Notes under the pieces: model-generated | Databases searched by the model: none | Told to the model about the DNA's origin: nothing | What the model saw: only the letters and a program-made list of their open reading frames with translations | Position numbers and translations under genes: made by a program | Assembly: GCA_016794505.1 (NCBI GenBank) | Contig: JAEUJZ010000013.1 | Location: forward strand, 1 to 64,000 | Reading direction: 5' to 3' | Source of the DNA: Myxococcales bacterium | Lineage (GTDB): Bacteria; Myxococcota_A; Polyangia; Palsa-1104; JAEUJZ01 | Length of the DNA: 64,000 nt | In this document: positions 9,399-19,064 of the stretch, piece by piece | Layout of the letters: each line of letters begins with the position of its first letter | Position numbering within the stretch: the first letter of the stretch is position 1

Positions 9399-9804
9399 TC
9401 TGTCCGACGAAGAACATCAGCGTGCGCCACGGCTGCAGGCCGGCCAGATAGCTGATGGTGTGCATCGTCCGCGCAGCGAAATAAAGGCCGAAGTAAGCCC
9501 AGCCCGCCGTTGCCGAGGCCCCCATCAGCGTGAAGACGACGGCCAGTACTAAGAAGCCAGGAATGTTCTCGCAGTCGTTGAGGTGCGCACGCTTGGCTCG
9601 CAAGACATTCGGCGCATCCTGCGGCTCGGCACGGGATCCCTTGTTGACCTTGGTGTCTTCGGGATTGACCACCACGCCCGACTTGCTGCGCGTCAACGCG
9701 GTAGTAAACGCGACGGCAAACATCTTCAGCACCAACAGGCTCGAAAACAACGCAAGCGGCTTGAAAGCAGGCAGGTCCATGGCATTAAAGGGCAGCGCGG
9801 GCAT
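9349..9804 (-). CDS. MAPEG family membrane protein
   Basis: The 151-residue product has four hydrophobic helices and the microsomal glutathione S-transferase 1-like core: RAKRAHLNDCENIPGFL (about residues 70-86) and YFAARTMHTISYLAGLQPWRT (about 108-128). MAPEG proteins act in membranes in glutathione conjugation or lipid metabolism; which applies here cannot be told. GGAGAG lies five bases before the chosen ATG. Confidence 0.88.
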   Translation of the reverse strand: MPALPFNAMDLPAFKPLALFSSLLVLKMFAVAFTTALTRSKSGVVVNPEDTKVNKGSRAEPQDAPNVLRAKRAHLNDCENIPGFLVLAVVFTLMGASATAGWAYFGLYFAARTMHTISYLAGLQPWRTLMFFVGQITMLGVVVQILMRAFH

Positions 9805-9885
9805 TGAGCTCTCCTTTTTCAGAAGAGACCAAGGTACTGCGATCGTCGAGCCGAAGGAAGAGGCCGCCCGTCGATCGACGGCGAT

Positions 9886-11025
9886 CTACGCGGGCTCGCG
9901 CGCTCGGGAACGCTGGCGCAGTGCGTCATGCACAGCACTCCGCAGCCGAATCGCCATCCAGCACAGCCCGATCAACAGCACGACAAACGGCGCCGCCTGC
10001 GCGACGGACAAGCGCCCGGAAAGCGGCGCAGACAGGCGGCCGTAACAAAGCGGAATATGAACGGCGTAGGCAAACAAGGAAGCACTGCCCAGCTGCACCA
10101 GCCCCTTGAGCCAGCCGATCGGCACCCGCAGAACCAGCCAGTGGGCACCTGCCAGCGTGGCCAGCGCACGAGCGGCGCCGTCGACAAAGTTGGGCAGCAC
10201 GGCCAGATGGCTGCGGCTCAGCGCGCCTCCCAAGCAGCCGAGCAGTCCGCGGGTGGCAAGCCACGCCAGCAGCGCGACGCACACCGCCATGACCAAAGCA
10301 CTTCCCGCTGCGTTCCGCGAGAGCTGCAAAGAGGGCAGCTTGTCCCCGACGAGAACTCCGATCGCGCAGAAGCCCACAAGCGGCAGCAGCGGAAAGCGCG
10401 TGTACCCCGGCGCATCGACAAACAGACCAACCAAAGCGGCCAGCCACGGCGATCTGGGGACCGGCAGCCAGCGCGAAAAAAGCAGCCCGCCCGCCAGCGA
10501 AACGACACAGACGAGCACGGTCCGTGTGGCGACATGACTCCGTCGCAGCAGCAGCACAGAACACAGCGCAAGGGACAGCCCGATGCAGTGCAGAATATCG
10601 GCGCGGAATAGCGCGGCGTGCAAGGCAGACCAGGGCTGCCAACCTTCGATCGCGGCATAAACCGCGCTCACCACATAGCCTGCGGCGACGATGCCGAGGC
10701 CACGTCGCGCCAACGCCCATCGCGTCGCGGCATCACGCTGGCCCCGGCGTAAAGCGGCCTGAGCCCCCAGGCTAAGCCCCACCCCAGACAGCAACAAAAA
10801 GAGCGGAGCTGGCACGCTGGCGACGACCCGCGTGAGCCAATAACCGACGCTGCCTTTGTGCTCGGACGCCACCCAGCCATCAAAGGCGTGCGTCTGGATC
10901 ATCCACAGCACGGCAATGCCGCGGGCCACATCAATCGCCACCTGCCGCCCGTGAGCTGGCACAGCCACCGCTTGTACAGGCCGCGCACGTGCGGCTGAAC
11001 GGACCGATTCCTCCGCAGGCGGCAT
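9886..11025 (-). CDS. HGSNAT/DUF1624-type membrane acyltransferase
   Basis: This is a 379-residue multi-pass membrane protein with about ten hydrophobic helices. The first helix block contains RQVAIDVARGIAVLWMIQTHAFDGW, the signature region of the heparan-alpha-glucosaminide N-acetyltransferase catalytic domain and related DUF1624 proteins, in which a His just inside the first helices carries the acyl transfer. The start at 11025 lies five bases after the stop of the upstream VOC gene, so the two are likely co-translated. The acceptor in bacteria is unknown. Confidence 0.82.
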   Translation of the reverse strand: MPPAEESVRSAARARPVQAVAVPAHGRQVAIDVARGIAVLWMIQTHAFDGWVASEHKGSVGYWLTRVVASVPAPLFLLLSGVGLSLGAQAALRRGQRDAATRWALARRGLGIVAAGYVVSAVYAAIEGWQPWSALHAALFRADILHCIGLSLALCSVLLLRRSHVATRTVLVCVVSLAGGLLFSRWLPVPRSPWLAALVGLFVDAPGYTRFPLLPLVGFCAIGVLVGDKLPSLQLSRNAAGSALVMAVCVALLAWLATRGLLGCLGGALSRSHLAVLPNFVDGAARALATLAGAHWLVLRVPIGWLKGLVQLGSASLFAYAVHIPLCYGRLSAPLSGRLSVAQAAPFVVLLIGLCWMAIRLRSAVHDALRQRSRAREPA

Positions 11026-11030
11026 GGTCG

Positions 11031-11801
11031 TCACGATCCCACGGGCACCTGCGCCGTCGCCGCAGCACACAGGGCAAAGGCTGCGCCTTGCGCATCCTCA
11101 CAGACCGCGACGATCCTGCCGTCGCTGAGGGCAGCCGGTCCAAAGGTCAGCCGCCCAGCCGCCGCACGCACGCGATGCAGCGCCTGGCCTAGATCGTCGA
11201 CCGCAAAGAAGAACAGCCACTGCGCATGCACCTGCGGCGTCTCAGCATTGCTCAAGACCGCGCCCAAGGGTGGGCCGCTTGGTTCGGCGCAGAACGTTTG
11301 GTAGGCGCCCCAGGGCGGACCCAGATCGAAGACCGGTCCTGCGTGCCAGCCGACCCGCTCGGCATACGTCGAAAATGCGCGCTCCGCGGCGGGGACATGA
11401 AGCTGGCACCATGCCACGCTCTGCACGGGCGCTGCGACGGGGGGACAGAGCCCAAGGGCCGCGCCCTGGGGATCGCGCAGCGCCTGGAACGCACCGTGCT
11501 CACTGGACCTCTGCGGTCCGCGTGCCTCGAAACCCGCCTGCGTCCAGTGCGGAACCGCCGTCGCCACATCGGGCACTGCGACCAGTCCCAGCCAGTGCGC
11601 AGGCGCCCCCAGGCTGCGAGCCCGCTCGGGGAGCGGCTCAAACTCGGCCATGGGCAGCGGCGTCAGCGCGGTACCGGCAGGCTGGCGGAAAAAGACGCCC
11701 CCTGCGCTGTGCCGTCGCGCCGACCAGCCCAGCACATGGCCGTAAAAGCCCGAAGCCGCGTCGAGATCGGTCGTTCGCAAGACAACTCGGCAGAACAGCA
11801 T
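11031..11801 (-). CDS. VOC family protein with two glyoxalase-like domains
   Basis: The 256-residue product contains two tandem vicinal-oxygen-chelate units (about residues 1-120 and 128-250). The first begins with FCRVVLRTTDLDAASGFYGHVLGW, and the second has VAWCQLHVPAAERAFSTYAERVGW and ends in EDAQGAAFAL. Two-unit VOC proteins are common in actinobacteria and myxobacteria, with metal-dependent or binding roles that cannot be predicted here. It precedes the acyltransferase gene with a five-base gap. Confidence 0.85.
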   Translation of the reverse strand: MLFCRVVLRTTDLDAASGFYGHVLGWSARRHSAGGVFFRQPAGTALTPLPMAEFEPLPERARSLGAPAHWLGLVAVPDVATAVPHWTQAGFEARGPQRSSEHGAFQALRDPQGAALGLCPPVAAPVQSVAWCQLHVPAAERAFSTYAERVGWHAGPVFDLGPPWGAYQTFCAEPSGPPLGAVLSNAETPQVHAQWLFFFAVDDLGQALHRVRAAAGRLTFGPAALSDGRIVAVCEDAQGAAFALCAAATAQVPVGS

Positions 11802-11888
11802 CTGCGCCGCGTCATATCACGCAGCAGGCCGTGGCGTGGTCGCGATGGCTGATGGATTTTGGCCTTGAACGACGTCGCGGGGCGCTGC

Positions 11889-12800
11889 TTACTGCGTCAC
11901 GACCTCGCCGATTTCGATGGAGCTTGCCGGAGCAGCCGCACCGTCGCAGCGATCCTGCTGCACCACGCCCGCCTGAATCGGGAACTTGCCCAGCGTCGTC
12001 GGAGCCGAGAACGACACGAACATCTGGAACGTCTGTCCGGGAAACACGCCCAGCTGATGGATGTTGGTGAAGCAGCCGACCTGACCAATGCTCGGTACAT
12101 TTACAGTGACATGCGTCGGACACATCGGGCATGTACCGCTGGCCGCACTCGCCCAAGCCTGCAGGTTGATCTTGACGTTCACGCGCCCTGCTCGTGGCAC
12201 CACCGCCGTCGGAGAATTGGCTCCAAAGATGCTGGTGCTTTCCATGATGAAGCCGGCGTTGGTTGTCGCGGTGCTATCGGTTCCGACGGAAAATGTGCGG
12301 ATCGCCTCTGGGCTGAAGTCACCGCCGTACGCGGCCAGCCACTTGATCGTGGTGCCACCTGGGACACGCCCCAGCGAGACGGGCGAAAGCCCTGACAAGG
12401 CCATGGGATCACCAGGCATCGGATCCGAGCCGTCCAACGTCCAATAGATCGTCGGCTGCGGCGTGGCCGTCGGCAGCGACTGCAGTGGCGCAGCCAGCGT
12501 ATATGCGACGTCCCGCGGACTGGTCAGGCCCGACGCCTTCCCACCAGGAGAAATGAAGCTGGCCGGCGACGTCGGCGGAACCAAAACGTCTTGGCGCGGA
12601 TATAGGGTAACTACATATTTCTCACACGCCTGCGTCGAGCGATTGCAGAACTCATCGCTGGCGCAGATGTTGGCGATGCGCACACAGTTTTCGGGGTCCC
12701 CCACCGAGTAGTAGCCCCAGAGCTTGTCGCAGCTGGCTTGCGACAGCGCGACCGCACACAGCGCGGCAAAGGCAGTGCGAAGCGTAGATAGGTTCTGCAT
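11889..12800 (-). CDS. Exported protein with chitobiase C-terminal-like (FN3-associated) domain
   Basis: The ATG at 12800 is preceded by GGGAG and opens an export signal ending near SQASC, possibly an atypical lipobox. A Cys-rich stretch follows (residues about 24-60, six cysteines). Residues 105-175 carry the chitobiase/hexosaminidase C-terminal-like fold (TIYWTLDGSDPMPG ... GTTIKWLAAYGG ... IRTFSVGT). The rest is strand rich with a CPMC motif. The gene is the last of the kinase-PEGA operon, 13 bp after the PEGA gene, which suggests an envelope role with that kinase. Confidence 0.7.
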   Translation of the reverse strand: MQNLSTLRTAFAALCAVALSQASCDKLWGYYSVGDPENCVRIANICASDEFCNRSTQACEKYVVTLYPRQDVLVPPTSPASFISPGGKASGLTSPRDVAYTLAAPLQSLPTATPQPTIYWTLDGSDPMPGDPMALSGLSPVSLGRVPGGTTIKWLAAYGGDFSPEAIRTFSVGTDSTATTNAGFIMESTSIFGANSPTAVVPRAGRVNVKINLQAWASAASGTCPMCPTHVTVNVPSIGQVGCFTNIHQLGVFPGQTFQMFVSFSAPTTLGKFPIQAGVVQQDRCDGAAAPASSIEIGEVVTQ

Positions 12801-12813
12801 GCGAGACTCCCAG

Positions 12814-14589
12814 TCACAGGCCAAAGGAAAGACCCCAGCTTGCAGGGCCCGAGCCACCGAGCGGCTTGGTGCCCAGCGTCGCTTGCTTGCTCGTCGACTT
12901 GCTGGGCGCGGATGGGGCCTTGCTTAGGTTGGGGATCGCGATCATCAGCACGCCGCCAACAATCGCCGCGGCCCCAACGCCGGTCAGCGCACCACCGACG
13001 GTATTGGTCGTATAGCGATCGAAGCACTTCACGGCCGGCGGGGTTGGTTCCATCAAGCACTGCCCGTTGACCGACAAGGCCGAGATGCCAAAGCCGACCA
13101 GCCCCACACCGGCCACCGTGAGCACGCTGCCCGTGATGATGCGCCACAGCGGACGCACCGCGGCGGGCTTCACCGGTTTTTCCTCGACGACAGGCTTGGG
13201 CGGAGGCTCGACCACAACAGGATTCAGCGTGACGGCAACGGTGGCTTTCTGGCCCGCTTGCACTTCGACCTGCTTGCGCTCGCTCTGATGCTGCGGCTTC
13301 TCAAAGATCAGCTCGAAGCTGCCCGCGAAGGCTGCCCGCGAGATCGGTGTCTTGCCAATCACGCGGTTGCCGACCCGCACCTCTGCGCCGGGCGGATCGG
13401 AGGTGAGCTCCCAAGACCCGCGCGGCTTGGCCTGCGCTTCTTTGATCATGTTGCGGACCTGCTCGGTCACCTGCGCAACCAGCTGATCGCCGCCACAGTC
13501 AGGACACGCGGGATCGGACGACGCAGCAATATCGACGGTGTCGGCATCGACCAAGGACAGCCGCAGAGTCCAGGCCTCTTTGCCTGCGCTGGGCGCAGGG
13601 GGTGTCGGACTTGCGGGACGAGCCGAGGCCGGTGGCGACGGAGGCGCCGACACGGTGCGATCGACGTGTACAACCAGGACGTAGTCGACATCGTTTTCCG
13701 CCGCGAGCCGCGCCTGGCACTCCACGGTATCCAGACACTCGGCAGCCTTTTCCGCTTTCTTCACCGCGACGTCTTTGTTGAACACAGCCAGCCGGCCCTG
13801 CGTCACGCCCAGCTCGGCGGCCTGCACAAACTTGCGCTGCATCTCTTGGCCGGGCGCTGCTCCGGTAAAGCGCGGCACCACGATCACGGCCGTCGGCAGC
13901 GTCACGACGACGGCTCCGTTGGCGCGGCTAAAGTTCATCTCCATGCCGCGGCCCTCAACGGCCTTTAGCTGCCCCTTCATGGTTCGGTCGCGCATCTCAA
14001 GCGCAACGCTGTGCTTGCCCGGCGAAACCAGAAGCGGCGCCGACAGCGGCAGCGATCCCACCAGGCGACCGTCCATGATCACGATGCCGTTCTGGTCGGC
14101 GATGATCTGCACCTCGCCACTGGCTGGACGCGGCTTGGCCAAGATCCGCTCGGCATCGGCACGCCCTGGTGCGTTGGCATCGACCAGCGGATCCGCCAGA
14201 TAGCGCCGCAGGAAGTCATGCGCTTCCAGCACTTTGCCCAGCCCGTCGGACAGAAGCCCCATCTGCAACAAGAGCTCAGGACTGGGCGCCTGCCGGTACA
14301 AGTCTTCCGCGCGCTTGATCGCTGCCGGATACTCGCTGACCTGCGCAGGCAAGCTGACGGTCTGCGCCGCGGGTGTCGCCGAGTCCTTGGCGTCTTTGCC
14401 TCCGCTTCCCGCTTCGCTGGCCGCTCCGCTTGACTTGCTTGAATCCGTCGCCTTTTCGCTCTCGGCTTCTTTGTCTTTCTTTCCGCGCTGGCGCCGTGCC
14501 TCGGCCGTAGAGGTCAAGGACAACACGGCCACCGCGAACAGCGCGATCCATTTGAGACGCGCCGAATACCCGATCGCCCATCTGATCAT
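12814..14589 (-). CDS. Exported PEGA-domain protein with membrane anchor
   Basis: I start it at 14589 (GAGGG five bases upstream); an ATG at 14601 is an alternative. The 591-residue product has a signal peptide, a charged Lys/Glu/Ser linker, a TPR-like helical part (about residues 70-125), a PEGA unit (EVQIIADQNGIVIMDGRLVGSLPL), a long central region, and a second PEGA unit (GSWELTSDPPGAEVRVGNRVIGKTPI). Two hydrophobic helices lie near residues 500-570. It follows the interrupted giant kinase by about 20 bp and is very probably its operon partner. Confidence 0.8.
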   Translation of the reverse strand: MIRWAIGYSARLKWIALFAVAVLSLTSTAEARRQRGKKDKEAESEKATDSSKSSGAASEAGSGGKDAKDSATPAAQTVSLPAQVSEYPAAIKRAEDLYRQAPSPELLLQMGLLSDGLGKVLEAHDFLRRYLADPLVDANAPGRADAERILAKPRPASGEVQIIADQNGIVIMDGRLVGSLPLSAPLLVSPGKHSVALEMRDRTMKGQLKAVEGRGMEMNFSRANGAVVVTLPTAVIVVPRFTGAAPGQEMQRKFVQAAELGVTQGRLAVFNKDVAVKKAEKAAECLDTVECQARLAAENDVDYVLVVHVDRTVSAPPSPPASARPASPTPPAPSAGKEAWTLRLSLVDADTVDIAASSDPACPDCGGDQLVAQVTEQVRNMIKEAQAKPRGSWELTSDPPGAEVRVGNRVIGKTPISRAAFAGSFELIFEKPQHQSERKQVEVQAGQKATVAVTLNPVVVEPPPKPVVEEKPVKPAAVRPLWRIITGSVLTVAGVGLVGFGISALSVNGQCLMEPTPPAVKCFDRYTTNTVGGALTGVGAAAIVGGVLMIAIPNLSKAPSAPSKSTSKQATLGTKPLGGSGPASWGLSFGL

Positions 14590-14609
14590 CGTGGCCCTCA
14601 TCTTTTGCG

Positions 14610-17600
14610 CTATGGGCAGGAGCCCAGACGCACAGTCTCTTGTCCGCGAACCTTGACGTTCTGCGTCTCGCCTTCGACTTCGATCTGGTGGGTACCAGGG
14701 AGCATGTACAGCGTCACTTCCTGGCAGGCTTTCTTCGTCTTCTTCGGGAAGATCACGCGCCCCAAGCTGGGCGCCAGCTCGCGCATCGCCCGCTGGGCGG
14801 CCGCCACCCGCTCCGCACGCCCTTTGACGGTGCTGCCCAGATCCACGACCTGTTGATACGAGTTCATGGCCTGCGGCAGCTTGTCTTGCTCTTGGTAGAG
14901 CTGGCCCAGCGAGTAATAGATCTCGACCAAGAGCTCGTTGCAGCGCGCCTGCAGCTTCTTTTCTTTGCTGCACAGCACGCTGGCTTTTTCGAGGAGCTTC
15001 TGCGCCTTTTTGAGATCTTTTTTGCCCAGCGCATCCAGGCCAGAAGCCACCAGCTTTTCGACCTGCGACTCTGAGAGCTGCACCGTCAGCGTCTCTTGAT
15101 CTTTGACCACGATCTTCTGAATTCCCGACAGGGCCAAGATCGTGTGCTTGCCGGCCGCGACCTTGATTGGCTCGGGATTGATCTTCTGCCACTTGCCGCG
15201 ATCGAGAGCGAACTCCAGCCCGGCCGGGCCCTGCACGACGATGAAGCCAGTGCCTTTCGCTACATCGGGCTCGGGCACGTCGTCCTCATCAGCGCTCGCC
15301 ATGTCCGGTGCAGCGTTGGGGGTCGGCGTCGGTGCCGGAGCCAGCTTGGGTGGCTCTTGGCTCTCCATACTCTTGGCTTCGCGCGAGCGCTCCTCGGCGG
15401 CAGCCTTTTCCTGCTCAACGGCCTGCGCCTTGGTCAGCGAACCTTCCTCGACCCGTGCGGAAAGCGGCAATAGCTGCACCAACAGCGCCGCCGCCCGAGC
15501 GCGCACCGCCGGATCCGGATCCGCAGCCAAGACACGCAAGATCGGCACACCGGCTGGCCCATCCGGCCCCGCGGGTAGCTCAGCGGAAGAACCGGCCACC
15601 ACTCGGCGGACCTGCGATTCAGCGTCGTGCGCCAAGGGGCGCAGCAGCATCAGCGCCAGATCCGTCGGCAAGCGCGGCGACGTTTCGGCGGCGGCCAAGC
15701 GCTGCGCCAGCGGACCCGAGGTCACTGCGTTGACCAGACCCGGCGGTAGATCGACCTTTTCGCCCAGCTTGCGCAGCAGCACCAAGGCCTGCAACGCTTC
15801 CGGTCCTTTCTTTTCGAGCGCCTCGCGCAGAACGGGAATTGCACGCTTGTCACCCGCTTCGGCGAGCTGCTTGGCGGCTCCGAAACGAACCGGGAAATTG
15901 GTATCAGCCAGCAGCGAGACCATGACATCGCTCTGCCCGGACAGGTTGTCGACCACCAGCTGACGAACGTCGGCGCTGCCGTTCTTGGCCAGCTCACGCA
16001 GACCGTCGAGCTGCGACTTGTCTCCCAGCCCCAAAAGCAGCGTGCGAGCCAGCGCCTTTTCTGAGTCAGACCCACCGCTGATCGTCTCTTGCACCATGGT
16101 GTTGGCGTCTTCTGCCAGCTTCTTCCGCACGCCGCCCGACTGGCTCTTGCTCAACTTCAGCAGCGCTCGCAGGGCTTCCTGGCGCACTGCCGCTTCGCCG
16201 TCTTTCAAGCCGGTGCGCAGTGCTGAGACCGCAGTGTCTTCTTTGCGTCGACCCAGCGCACGGGCCGCGGTCTGACGCACCATCGGATGCGCATCGGTCA
16301 AGAGCTTGGCCAGAAGCGGCACGGCATCTTCCGCCGCCGAATCGCCGATGACCTCGACGGCAGCTTCGCGAATCGCCCACTTGCTGTCGGAAAGCGCATT
16401 GCGTGCCCAGCGCATGCTGTCATCGGACATCGCGCTCGGCGAGCTGCGCGCGATCAACACGATCGAGGTCGCGGCGCCCAGCTTAAGCGTGGGTTCTTTG
16501 GCCGAGTCGAGCTGCTTGCCCAGCAGACGCGCATCGAGCAGGCGCCCCGAGAGCCCGAGGCCCTCGACGGCTAGCTGCTTGGCAGACATCGCAGCGCCGC
16601 GCTCGCGCAGCACTTGGCGAAACAGATCAGAAACGCCTGGCTCGTCGGGAGCAGCCAGAAAGCGGGCCGCCACCAGCTGCTCAGGCCCCGGCTTGCGCAG
16701 CTTTTCACGCAGGTATGCGCGCCCATCTTCCTGACCCAGCTGAGCCAGCTTGGCCGCGGCCAGCATCTGTGCGTCCAGCGTCGGTGCCTTGGTCAACTGC
16801 CCGCGCAGCTTCTGCCGCGCATTTTCGTCGCCCGCGTGCGAAAGGCAGGTCAGCAGGTTCAGCGCAACCGCATCGGACACGCGCTTCTCATCGATGACTT
16901 TGGTGATGATCTCCAGCGCCTTGGGATGACCGCGCTCGCACAGCAACGATGCGGCACGCAAGCGCGTCTGCTCCGACTTCGACTCCAGCTCATTTTCCAG
17001 GAGCTTTTGGCCTTCCTCATCGCCCAGTGCGACCAGCGCTTGCGCCGCAGCGAGCTGCACGGGTACCGATCGGCTGCTCTTCATCGTCTCCATCAGCACG
17101 GGCACCGATTCGCGCGTACCAAGCTGCCCCAGCGAGTCGGCCGCCTGCGCCTGCGTCGTCGGAGAAGGATCTTTGAGTAGCCCCTCTAGCCCTTCGCGAT
17201 ACCGAGGATCGCGGGTCTGTGCCAAGCCGCTCATCGCCACCAGACGCAGCTCTGGCGGACCTGAGCGCAGCTCTTCCAGCATCACTTGGCGAGCCCGCTC
17301 TTCAAGAGCGCGCAGCTCTCCCGGCTCCAGGTTGGTCGGCTCAGTCAGCACATAGCGATACAGAAGAAAGCTGCCCACCATCAGGACGGCCAGCAGGCCG
17401 ACGCCTCCGGCAATCACGCCACGCAGCGGCAGCTTGCGCCCGCGAATGATGATGTGCGTGCCCTTGCGTCCGCCCAAAAGCGCAGCCAAGCCCGACGACA
17501 TCACCACTTTGTCGCCGCGCTGCAGGCTCAAGACCTCGACTTCGCGTTCAAGCGCAGCCGCGGCATCGCGCATCGATGGGAAGCGCTCTTGCGGCTTCTT

Positions 17601-18137
17601 CGCCAGCATCCGCAAAATCAGCGCATCCAGCGATTCAGGCACGTTGAGCTGGGGATATCGCTCGCGCAGTGGCTGTGGCTTTTCGACGAGGTGCGCCGCC
17701 AAGATGCCCATCGAGCCCTCGGCATCAAACGGCGTCTTGCCACCGATCATCTGATACAGGATGCAGCCCAGCGCGTATTGGTCGGTATGCGGGCCGACGT
17801 TCTTGCCATCGACCTGCTCGGGCGCCATGTAACGCGGCGTCCCCACCGATGCGCCGGCTTGCGTCAAGTTGCTGGTGCGACTCGACGTATTCGATGTATT
17901 GCTGGTACCGGTTCCCGTCGACGATCGGCTGCTATCGTCGAGCGATCGCGCAGACGGAGCCCCAGCCAGTTGCTTGTCCCGCGCCTTCTGCAGCGCCGCT
18001 TCCAGCTCGGGTGGCATACCGACGGCTGCCACTCCCGTCGTGTCCTTGGCAATACCGAAGTCGACAATCTTGACGAAGTCCTTCTCGGTGTCTTTGCCGC
18101 CGTGCTCCAAGATGAAGATGTTGTCGGGCTTGAGATC
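14610..18137 (-). pseudogene. Giant Ser/Thr kinase, C-terminal part, disrupted by the element
   Basis: This is the 3' part of a kinase gene whose 5' part lies at 30401-31018. It starts inside the catalytic loop (D-LKPDN) and contains DFG, a long Ser/Thr-rich insert in the activation segment (about 60 residues), TPRYMAPEQ and the rest of the kinase domain. A membrane helix, roughly 650 residues of HEAT-like repeats, a PEGA-like domain and a TPR-like tail follow. Together the two parts encode 1381 residues in one frame. As it stands, the open frame runs on to 18233 into element DNA, giving a foreign N-terminus without glycine loop or lysine, so any product would be inactive as a kinase. It heads the operon with the PEGA and chitobiase-like genes, whose expression may be affected. 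Confidence 0.92.
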
Positions 18138-18163
18138 TGTCAACTCAGATCTTTGATCTCCGT
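18135..18163. repeat. attL: left host-element junction
   Basis: Kinase coding DNA ends at ATC (18135-18137), the same triplet found at the right junction (30398-30400). Element DNA begins at 18138. The element arm TCTCCGT (18157-18163) is the inverted partner of ACGGAGA in the right end. Deduced purely from the restored kinase frame. Confidence 0.85.
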
Positions 18164-18260
18164 CGGTGAGCTTTAATTTAAGGCTGCGGAGAATGTGAAA
18201 CTCTGTGCGGCGATACTGTTTGGTAGGACACACAGTAGGAAGGGCGCAGGTAGGCGGGGC

Positions 18261-18515
18261 TTAGGTGAGGCGTGATGTGCTTCGGCGTGCGTAGGGGCCA
18301 CTTATGCCCAGGCTTCCCGCGATCGCCATGCGTTTCTCACGACTGAGGACCGAACGCCCATAGATAAGAGCGTTCACGTCTTCCTCGGTAACACCTACGT
18401 CGGTACAGGCCGAGCAAATCGTGGCGGCAGTGACGTTGAGAGATTGCATGGCCGCTGCGATCTCGCCGATGAAGCGTTGCCACTGTTCGGATTGAAGTCT
18501 CTCTTGATCGGTCAT
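18261..18515 (-). CDS. Small element protein, possibly DNA-binding
   Basis: An 84-residue frame beginning MTDQERLQSEQWQRF, with AGGAAC seven bases before the ATG. The sequence is helical, with VTEEDVNALIYGRSVLSREKRMAIAGSLGI in its second half, which could form a helix-turn-helix-like unit, though no family is recognised. It overlaps the 3' part of the gene starting at 18720 in another frame; see that entry. It is the element gene closest to the left end. Confidence 0.5.
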   Translation of the reverse strand: MTDQERLQSEQWQRFIGEIAAAMQSLNVTAATICSACTDVGVTEEDVNALIYGRSVLSREKRMAIAGSLGISGPYARRSTSRLT

Positions 18516-18720
18516 CCTTTTGTTCCTGAATGCTGCGCCACTCCAGCACAGCGGCAGAGACGGCAAGCGCCAGACAGCCCATACAGCTATCCGTGGGTTT
18601 GCCGTCGGTATCGAACAGGTATGCCCCCTCGTCGTCATAGTGCGTGCCAGCGGCGAACACGATCGTCCCGCGAACCCCGCACAGCGCCCCGCCGTCCTCG
18701 TCTGGCAGATGGGACCTCAT
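18337..18720 (-). CDS. Small element protein, function unknown
   Basis: The 127-residue frame starts at an ATG that overlaps the TGA of the previous gene (ATGA), a strong sign of coupled translation. The first 70 residues look like a real protein (GALCGVRGTIVFAAGTHYDD, DSCMGCLALAVSAAVLEW). The last 60 residues are Arg/His rich and overlap the 84-residue gene, and look like an out-of-frame reading. Either the two genes truly overlap, or there is a frameshift that fuses the first part to the second gene. No family recognised. Confidence 0.45.
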   Translation of the reverse strand: MRSHLPDEDGGALCGVRGTIVFAAGTHYDDEGAYLFDTDGKPTDSCMGCLALAVSAAVLEWRSIQEQKDDRSRETSIRTVATLHRRDRSGHAISQRHCRHDLLGLYRRRCYRGRRERSYLWAFGPQS

Positions 18721-18932
18721 CGGCTGCCCTCAGCCGTCAGCCATGCGCAGAGCAGAGCGAGCACGATCGCGCCGGTCATTCCGATCGCACCGACAAAGGG
18801 CATCCCCCAACGTGGCAGCGCGGCAAACATGAACACCAGTGCGACGCAGAACCAGACGAACAGCCCGCCACACACGAGGGCATCCATGACTGACCACGAC
18901 GCGGTAATGGCCACAGATAGAGCAGCAGACAT
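18717..18932 (-). CDS. Small membrane protein with two helices
   Basis: The 71-residue product has two clear membrane helices (about residues 15-40 and 45-66) separated by a short turn with PRWG. GGAGGG lies seven bases before the ATG. It is the first gene of a leftward three-gene set and its stop overlaps the next start. The size and topology fit a holin-like or membrane accessory protein of a phage, but nothing specific supports that. Confidence 0.65.
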   Translation of the reverse strand: MSAALSVAITASWSVMDALVCGGLFVWFCVALVFMFAALPRWGMPFVGAIGMTGAIVLALLCAWLTAEGSR

Positions 18933-19012
18933 ACGAGATCCCTCCGCGCAGACCTCGCCCCTTGCCGTCCCTGGACATCAAAAAACGGCTGTGCGAAGTT
19001 CCGCCTAATTAC

Positions 19013-19030
19013 GAGACCGTGCCGGGTCTC
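19013..19030. promoter_or_regulatory. Inverted repeat between divergent element genes (candidate operator)
   Basis: GAGACC and GGTCTC flank six bases in the gap between the leftward membrane-protein gene and the rightward XRE gene. A second, imperfect dyad (CTTT ... AAAG) lies at 19041-19057. The position suits an operator for the XRE regulator. Confidence 0.4.
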
Positions 19031-19064
19031 TCAGCGCTTACTTTTGGTAAACGAAAGTTGATGG

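Noticed and set aside
18138..18233. ATG-like start giving a 1207-residue kinase beginning inside the element
   Set aside because: The first 33 residues are element DNA read through the border and lack the glycine loop and lysine; the true 5' end lies at 31018.
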